In this document: positions 56,861 through 64,000 of the stretch, piece by piece | Position numbering within the stretch: position 1 is the first letter of the stretch | How the letters are laid out: every line of letters starts with the position of its first letter | Source: Blastomyces gilchristii SLH14081 | Lineage: Eukaryota > Ascomycota > Eurotiomycetes > Onygenales > Ajellomycetaceae | Assembly: GCF_000003855.2 (NCBI RefSeq) | Contig: NW_003101682.1 | Coordinates: forward strand, 3,064,386-3,128,385 | Length of the DNA stretch: 64,000 nucleotides | Direction of reading: 5' to 3' | Program-made: the position numbers and the translations under genes | Notes under the pieces: generated by a model | Told to the model about the DNA's origin: nothing | The model's database searches: none | Seen by the model: only the letters and a program-made list of their open reading frames with translations

Positions 56861-58030
56861 ATGGCGGCCACCATCCGGGCGGAGAAGTACGTTCATTATT
56901 TTTGCTCCCTCCCCCCCCCCCTCCCCACATTCTCCATAACTACTATTTTCCTCCCCCATACTAACCACCGCCCTGTTTTGCAAAAATTGCAGAAAACCCG
57001 CCGTCGACTCGTCGACAACCAATCCGCGCGGCATCCCCGTCGCACCATTCGTCGATAATGTTGCAGACTATGTCTCTTCGCGCGCAGATGTCGAGCCCAC
57101 GCTACGCTCGTTCCAGGAGATGATATCCAAATACCAGTTCATGGAGCTGAATACGCAACGGCGCGGTCAGGGCCTGAGGGATAAGATTCCTGATATCAAG
57201 AAGACGCTGGAGACGGTGACGCTCCTACGGGATAGGAGGAAGGTATGGCATTTATTATTCATTTATTTGTTATCCGTGGAGGAGCCAGCCCCGAAAAGGT
57301 GCTCTAGATGCGGTTCCATGGACAAAGGGGGGATGGATCTATTGATTCTGGAGGAAAAAACTCATCTCATCTCTCCCCCCCTCCCTCCCTAATAAACTCC
57401 CAAGTCACACACTCCATAAAAGCTACCCATCACTCACTCACTGTCTCGCTCCTCCACACCCCACTAGGCCGGCGCCGACACCCCTCTCGAAACCACCTTC
57501 GAACTCAACGACACCCTCTACTCCCGCGCCACAATCCAACCAAAGGACACAGACGAGGTCTTCCTCTGGCTCGGCGCAAACGTCATGCTCGCCTACCCCA
57601 TCGACGAAGCCGCGGAGCTCCTGACGGAAAAGCTCCGCGCCGCAGAGGCCAGTCTCGCCAACTGCGAGGAGGATTTGGAGTTTTTAAGGGAACAGATTAC
57701 GGTATGTGTCGCTCGCTGGTCTTCCTTTTCTCTTCTATATATGTGCATTTAGTATTATCTTGCATTCGCCCCACCGCCTCCCCGCCCTGCCTCAGGTCTT
57801 ATCATTCTAGCTTGGCTCTTTGGAAAAGAGGGCCTAAACCCTCGGATTCGCCTTAATACTACTACTATATGAGATGCTAGTTACTAACATGTTTCCCATT
57901 TCCCCATATCTTTACGCAGACTCTCGAAGTCGCCACGGCTAGAGTTTACAATTGGGACGTGGTTCAGAAACGGAAGGAGAAGGATGGGAAGGGTGATGAT
58001 GGTGAAGGGAAGACGGGGCCGGGCGGTTAA
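56861..58030 (+). CDS. PAC10: Prefoldin subunit 3
   Basis: Four exons (56861-56886, 56993-57242, 57468-57701, 57920-58030) encode 206 residues, normal for prefoldin 3 (VBP1). After a short N-terminus, NPRGIPVAPFVDNVADYVSS is the standard entry motif. A helical region RSFQEMISKYQFMELNTQRR follows, then the beta-hairpin part with ELNDTLYSRATIQPKDTDEV and FLWLGANVMLAYPIDEAAEL, then the second coiled-coil helix LLTEKLRAAEASLANCEEDL. The hexameric prefoldin delivers actin and tubulin to the CCT chaperonin in the cytosol. The tail is Lys/Asp/Gly-rich and extended. Junctions are all GT-AG and in phase. No stop or frameshift is seen. Confidence 0.93.
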
Positions 58031-58892
58031 AAGAGAAGAAGGGAAAAAAGTATTAAGAGGATAAAACTCGGGAACTAATTCATTTTTTTTTTTTCCCTCC
58101 TATATTTTTGCCTTTGGTATTTTCAGGTGAAAAGCTACTTACGGTGATACTCCATGGCAAGTAAGGGGGAAGCAGGGGAGTGAAGGTGAGATTTGGATAC
58201 GTAAACGGTACCTATGTTTACTCCCTATTTCTTTTAACTCCGCCCGTTCCTGAGCAGAGTACGTCTGTAGAGATGAATAACCTGAAGGAATATGTAGTTG
58301 TGGCATAAGCATTATAAGGAGACGAGACATAGTATGAGAACAGAGTAGAGTAATGTATATAATTAACTGGTTCAGGTAGTGTGGGCCTTATATAAGAAAA
58401 CGAATAGTAATAAAAGGAGCCCACATACGCCACTCCCTATCCATCTCTATATTCATTCATCCCTCCTCAAAAAGGATCAAGGGGGAAAGAAAACAAGAAG
58501 GCAACCCTAATAATAAAAAAATCGTTTCGCATTTCGTTATGCCCAAAACAAACAAAACTTGAAGATCAAAAACACAAAACACATAGCATATCATGGTATT
58601 CATCATTGAAAAGAAAAAAGAAAGAAAAAGAAAAAGAAAAAAGAAAAAAGAAAGAAAGAGCAGAAGATGAAAAAAAAAAAAAAAAAGAAAAAAGAAAAAA
58701 AACTTCCCCCCCGGTTCCTCATGATGAAGCAAAAGAGCAGTTTCAACCTAGAAAGGGGTGGTGGGCAGGCCGCTAATAATAGTCAGTAGTGAGGAAGTGC
58801 AGCAGAAAACAGAAAAATAAGAAAGAAGAAACAAAAAACAACTCCAAAACAGCCTGCCAACACCGTCCGAACTGTATAACAGAACTATCTCT
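58031..58892. other. Convergent 3' flanks of PAC10 and ATG26
   Basis: Holds a long GA/A-rich tract at about 58,611-58,701. No gene. Confidence 0.6.
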
Positions 58893-61800
58893 CTACCCGC
58901 TTCGACCGTCGTGAGAACCACTGCCGCCGCTGCCGTTAGAGCCAGTCACTCTAGCCGCAACTATATCACCGGGAACGTCATAATCTCTCTCACGGGCTCT
59001 AGATTTCCTCGCAAGCTCCGGCCCTGCCTCATCCCCTACAAAAGTCCACGAGTCTTCCATGGCCGCATCCGCATCAGCATCAGCATCAGCATCAGCATCA
59101 CCCTCACCATCGCCATCTGCATCAAGGCCTGTCTCAGATGATATCCCAACACTAGATTCTTCCATCCCGACTGGAACAATCCCTGTCTGGGAAGCTGATG
59201 TTGCATTGGACCGTTGTCGGACGAGAGTCTTGGCATACTCGAGGTCGCGGTATATAGCCTGGATAGCGTTTCCTACGCCGTCCTCCTATTTATATTGGTC
59301 AGTATGCAAAACGCTTCAAAAATTTGGGGGGGAGGTGCATAAAAAGACTACTCCTTTTCACATACCTTCCGGATCTGCTCCCCAAGCGCCCTCGCCTTAA
59401 CGATAATCCGCTCGCTATGCGTAGCCTCCCAAAGTGCCCTTGTGAACACGCCCACGTTAAGCCTCTTCATACAAATCCCAACCCCAAGATCCTCCACGCG
59501 GGATCCGAAGAAGAACTGATCCCCAAAGAACGGCTTGATGATCGTCGGTATCCCAGCTCGCAGACTTGCTCCTGTCGTGCCAGCTCCACCGTGATGTGCC
59601 GCCGCATCAATGTGCGAGAACAACCAGTCGTGCGGTGCGGACTTAATCTGATGAACCTCAGGCGGTAAGGGGATCTCAACTTTCGCGCTAGAAGGGTCTC
59701 CAAGCCTATCAGACCAGCCCTTGGACAAAATACATCGCACATCCGCCCTCAGAACGGAATCCACGACCGTCTTGGTGAGAGCTGCGGGGTCTGATACGAC
59801 GATAGAGCCAAAGCCGATGTACACGATCTTCTTCTTATCAGCCCGGGCTTGTTTTATGAAGTTATCGAGTTCAGCTGGAGGTTGCCAATCGACGCCTTCG
59901 TCCAAAAACCAGTAGCCCGTTACACGAATCCAGTCACAGAAATCAAGGGGTGGTGGGACGACTGAAGGTGAGAAATTGTATAAGAAAGGAACCTTGTTTG
60001 GTTGCATCTTGTCAAGATTGGTGCTGCGAAGGCCCAGTTCTCGTTTCCGCCAGCGGTTCACTTGACCCGCAATGGCTTTCCAGAACACGTTGTCAAACAT
60101 GACGTAGGTAATATAGTTGTATGCTCCACCCATCTTATGCTCAGGGACAGCAAATGCGTGAGGGTAAGCTCTAGTCCTAGTCCATGGCATGGTGAACGCG
60201 CGGAAGTAGGGTATTCCCAGTGCTTCAGCGATATGTATGCCAGCCATAGCGCTGGGGGATTCAATCAGGATATCACTATTTTGACAGCTTGCCCATGCAG
60301 ATGAGAGAAGGTCATCAATCCAACCTCTGAACTTCGACGACGCTTCCTTCAGGAACGAATAGGTGAACATTCCATTTTCCACACAAATTCGCATAAGTTC
60401 TGCGGGATCTCCTTCAACCGGTGCGAAGTCGATGCCATGCTTCCTTATCCAAGGCTCAAACTCCCTATGAGTCGCAATTTTCGGTATGTGGCCCTCCGCT
60501 ATTAGGCCCTTGCAGAGCGCAATGTATGGCTGGACATCACCTCTGGACCCGATGGTCAGACAGGTGATCCGCAACGCTTCCTGCGGCTTAAAATTGACAA
60601 TTGAAACACGTGGATCGTCAAAAAGAATGGGTGAGCTTGTAGGAGACAACGGCGTAGATGTAGATAGCGTCTGAGAGCTTTGCTGCTCCTCCATGCCCTC
60701 AAGCCTTGCTTCTTGCAGCATTTGGTGCTCTGCCCTCGCAGCTTCAGCCTCCTCTCTGTCCTGCTGTGCCAACAAACCGGACTCCACTAGATATCGAATA
60801 GACTCGAGATTTTGATGTAGAGTGACAGCACAGTCATCTCGGACATCCGCAGTATTGAATTCAAAGAACAATTCCTCATGGCCGCTTATAATAACCACAA
60901 GCCCATGGTATCCAAACCGAAAGCCCTTCTCCTTTTCGACATTTTCTATATCTCTCAGCGGGAGGATCATCTTGGTTCGTGTACCGGGAAGAAGACTTCG
61001 AAAACAAAATTTCCGATTGCTGATGTATAACTTGCCGTAAAGCGGGATGACCCGATGCAGATACGCAAAGTATGTAGCTTGTAGCTTTTCCGAGGAAGGT
61101 AGGGCGAAATGCGCGCGGAATCTATCACCATGTTCGCATCCCTGTTCCTCGTCTTCCGGATCGACCATCCTGTCATCGGGAAGAATGGTTTCGCCTTCGC
61201 CATAGTGTCTCTTCCCACCTATCCACATGCCAGACACCTTTTCAAAGTAACCCATCGACTCAGTTGCAAGAAGGTTGCTCATGTGCTTCGATCGGCTTTT
61301 AAGGTATCCTGCCAACCCAGCCGCACGTTGTAATGGGTAGCTACCGACCTTCATAAGTTCTTGAAGGGTTGGTGATGACGCAGAGTGCGCGACGCTTCTA
61401 TGTTGAAGGTCGTGCTCAGAGTCGCTGCCACCATCCTGATATTCCGGTTTCGTAAGCGATTGTGACGTCTGTGTTCTTGAAGGAGGATGTATGAGAACGT
61501 CGGTAGGTGAGGGGGCAAACCGGGCGGTATCCTCAGAAGGGCGCCGGGGGGCTTCCCCCGCTCCAGATAGTGTATCTCGTAGCTTATGAATGGTAGGTGA
61601 CTGGAAAACATCGCTCCTATTCAAGATCTGACTTGCGGACTCTACTGTCCCGTTTGTTGACTGTAAAATAGCGGAAGAATCCGTGGCATGTTCTAACGAT
61701 TGAACGAATGAATCCGACGAATTCAGCAGTTTACCTCCAGGCGACGTTTCGGCTTGATTGTCCCCGACGCTTGCTCTGTTGGTACTACCGCTCCTCCTCC

Positions 61801-63582
61801 TATGTTCAAGTCCTGCTCCGCTGCTTTCACGGCTATGACGCCTACTACGGCTAAACTTATGAAATGGGGATCTCTGGCGATCTGGGACTCGCTTGGGACT
61901 CCCATTCCGGCTGCCAAGAGGAGAGTGCGGCCGCAAGGTGGCTTTCACGGCCTCCGAAAGCAAGGTTGTTCCATGTGTGGATGGAGGTGAAATTTCATCC
62001 GCCGAGTGAGAACGACGACGCCTAGACGTATAGCCACCATCAGGCGCAAGCATAGTTTGCTGAATTTGTTGTGCTGGGGTATTGTTGACCATTTTCTTGA
62101 GAACTTCAATGGCCTCCTTGCCACATTCAAAAAACGAAAAGAAATACTACATAGATAGACACGAGCGCGTTAGCACAAAACTGACCCAACAAGATGGAAA
62201 TATATCTGTTGTTCATTGAGGTTAGTTCATACCTCGTCAATCGCATAACTTTCACCACTTTCAACAACACGAATTTTGAACGTATCCGCGAAATCAATGA
62301 CAGGATTCTCCTCTATGTCTATAACATTCTCAATTGGTAGGGAGATCTTGACGCTGTCGCCGTCGTTATGGGACCTGAAGATAACCTTCTGTAAGGCCTT
62401 CACCCATTCCCTCGCGCTTGTCGCACTATCAGCCCTAAACTGGTATGTCCTAGTGTTTGTCGTTACCGTGAAATCCTTCACTTCTTTGTCTTTGTCCTTG
62501 CCCTTCTGCTCCGTAAGATTGGCTGATATCCCGTATCGAAGATCGACATGACCACTTGGAAAATACAGGTTCGAACGATCGAGATAGTAGGATAATACAT
62601 CCCCTTTGAGTTCAAAATAGTACCGGTTGTACTTTGGGTTCTGGCGTCCTCGTTTTGACAGGTAACCTGATTTAATGGTTGTATGAGACTTTTTCGGAAG
62701 GTAGGCGTAGAAGCTTATGTGCCTTTCAGTGATATACATGTACCCTTGTAGCAGTACACTCTGGAGGAGCCAGCATTGATACTCTGATATAACCTTCTCT
62801 GGTCTATCAAATCTGAATATATCCATGAGGCGCGCGGATAGAAGAGACGCAGGCGAGGATTCTTTTCGTTGGTGTTGATCTTCTCGGGAACGCTCTGTTG
62901 AGTTGGGTGGCGGTTCTGATTCACCAAAGCGAGATTGTGCGTCAAGCATCCGACTCAGCACTGGAGCTTCCGTAGCAGCCACCAGCAGCACAGGGTTTGC
63001 CGATGAAAGCCCACCAGTCACGGAAGCTTCTTCAAGTTCCGGTTCCGGTTCAGAAGCTGGCTCCGTTCCTCTATTATTTCTATGCGGTAGTTTCGCAAGG
63101 GACTTCAAAAATTTATGTTCCGAAAGCTTCTTCCGATGCTGTGATCGCCCACGCTCCTCCGCGGTGCTAGATATGGATGTCTTGTCCCGCTTGGCAAGAT
63201 GTGGAAGACGGCTAGTTGAAGCACTACCATCACGACGACGACCATCGATCCCATCGTTTGATAGAAATCGGGTTTTGAACGCCCGATCCGCATCCGCATG
63301 CGCATCTTCATCTTCTGCATCGCTAGACTCATCGAAGCGGTTGTGGAAATCCTTTTTGGAACTTGCAGCGGCAATCATGGAGAACACGGACTGGTGCATG
63401 TATTGGAACCTCCCCCCACGGCCCGTCGTGCCCCCCGGTGGAGCGGTCATATCCTCCTGTTCATCGTCGCCCATTCTTAATCGATCAGGTATATGGCTCG
63501 AGGAGAGACGGTGTGTGGACGTGGGATGGGGTTTCGCTCTGTCACTCGCCCCTGTTGTTCTGGATTCATCGTCTGGAGGCAT
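58893..63582 (-). CDS. ATG26: Sterol 3-beta-glucosyltransferase (UDP-glucose:sterol), GRAM-PH-GRAM-GT1
   Basis: Three exons (63582-62233, 62146-59366, 59285-58893) give 1,507 residues. Order: disordered N-terminus; first GRAM ([20 protein letters not shown]) and PH domain ([20 protein letters not shown]) from about residue 260 to 420; second GRAM ([20 protein letters not shown]); then a GT1 fold with [20 protein letters not shown] and the sugar-nucleotide motif [23 protein letters not shown]-rich [20 protein letters not shown]. It makes sterol glucosides at membranes; in Pichia the orthologue is needed for pexophagy. Translation may start instead at 63615. The C-terminus has an Asp/Ala repeat run (hexanucleotide TGATGC). 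No intron lies between the PH and first GRAM domains. Confidence 0.93.
59070..59102. repeat. Hexanucleotide coding repeat (DA units)
   Basis: Five or six GATGCT-type units (plus-strand gcatca) near the ATG26 C-terminus encode alternating Asp-Ala. Confidence 0.75.
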
Positions 63583-64000
63583 GATTGCGAGTGAAGGTTG
63601 GAAGGATGTTATCATGTATCGGAGAGAGATGAGTGGGTTGGGGCTTTAGAGAACAAATGACCTAGTGAGCGAAGGGTGAACGTGACGTCAAACGCAAGGC
63701 GGCTCGGTCATCGTTTGGCCCTTTTTTTGGTGTTTTGGCTAACACTAATAGATTTGTGAGTCAACTATCTAAATTTGGCAAGAAGGAAACGGGAAGAACA
63801 AAGGGAAAAATAAAAAACATTCCGGAGTGAGTATGAGCTCTTTCCTTTGTGTTTTCGGGAGAGAGGGAGAGAGAGACAGCCTCACTGACAAGGGCAGATA
63901 GCTAGCTATGTACGGAGTACGGAGTACGGAGTAGGTGGATAGCAAAGGAGAAGACCAAACAAAAGCTTACCTGGATGGGTCAAAGCACCTATGGACCTAG
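63583..64000. other. ATG26 upstream region
   Basis: Contains a GA-rich patch and a (TACGGAG)3 tandem at 63,911-63,931. On the minus strand a CAG|GTAAGC donor consensus occurs at 63,971-63,965, so a 5'-UTR intron is possible. Confidence 0.45.
63911..63931. repeat. (TACGGAG)3 tandem
   Basis: Three exact 7-bp copies. The 7-mer also builds the palindrome at 27,295-27,310. Confidence 0.75.

Overview
The window is nuclear DNA of a filamentous ascomycete. Genes are broken by short introns (about 40-130 nt) with GTANGT-type donors, branch-like CTNAY motifs and YAG acceptors. Intergenic DNA is full of homopolymers and short tandem repeats. The gene families present (DASH subunit, RAVE subunit, ATG26, SUR7/PalI, fungal UGGT) fit Pezizomycotina, most likely Eurotiomycetes. 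The overall look suggests Onygenales, but that order-level call is an inference. I rebuilt 21 confident or probable genes exon by exon; all complete models keep frame across every junction and end at a stop. Three further ORFs are weakly supported.

Left part (1-26.6 kb, fairly gene-dense): a truncated Arb2-domain gene, mitoribosomal uS14m (MRP2), ATP synthase subunit j (ATP18), DASH subunit SPC19, mitoribosome assembly methyltransferase-like RSM22, RAVE subunit RAV2/ROGDI, a SUR7/PalI four-span membrane protein, ribosome-associated Hsp70 SSZ1, RNase P/MRP subunit POP7, an orphan PPxY protein, exosome cap subunit RRP40, a secreted Gly/Asn/Asp-repeat protein, and a PhzF-like protein with substituted active-site positions.

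Middle (26.6-39.4 kb): an 8.4-kb gene-poor, repeat-rich stretch leads into a conserved orphan gene (35,010-36,734), followed by another 2.6 kb of non-coding DNA with two near-ideal hairpins.

Right part (39.4-64 kb): an acyl-CoA dehydrogenase-family gene, UDP-glucose:glycoprotein glucosyltransferase ending in KDEL, a Reb1/TTF1-like Myb protein, allantoinase, V-ATPase assembly factor VMA12, prefoldin subunit 3 (PAC10) and sterol glucosyltransferase ATG26.

The genes are housekeeping functions rather than one pathway: mitochondrial translation and ATP synthase, cytosolic proteostasis (SSZ1, prefoldin), ER glycoprotein quality control, RNA processing (POP7, RRP40) and V-ATPase assembly (RAV2, VMA12). 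Three gene pairs are divergent over short shared promoters (ATP18/SPC19, SSZ1/POP7, VMA12/PAC10). I saw no secondary-metabolite cluster, intact transposon, rRNA, tRNA or CRISPR array. The most unusual observation is a probable AT-AC intron in the acyl-CoA dehydrogenase gene at 40,318-40,380: no GT-AG solution restores the conserved WITNG motif.
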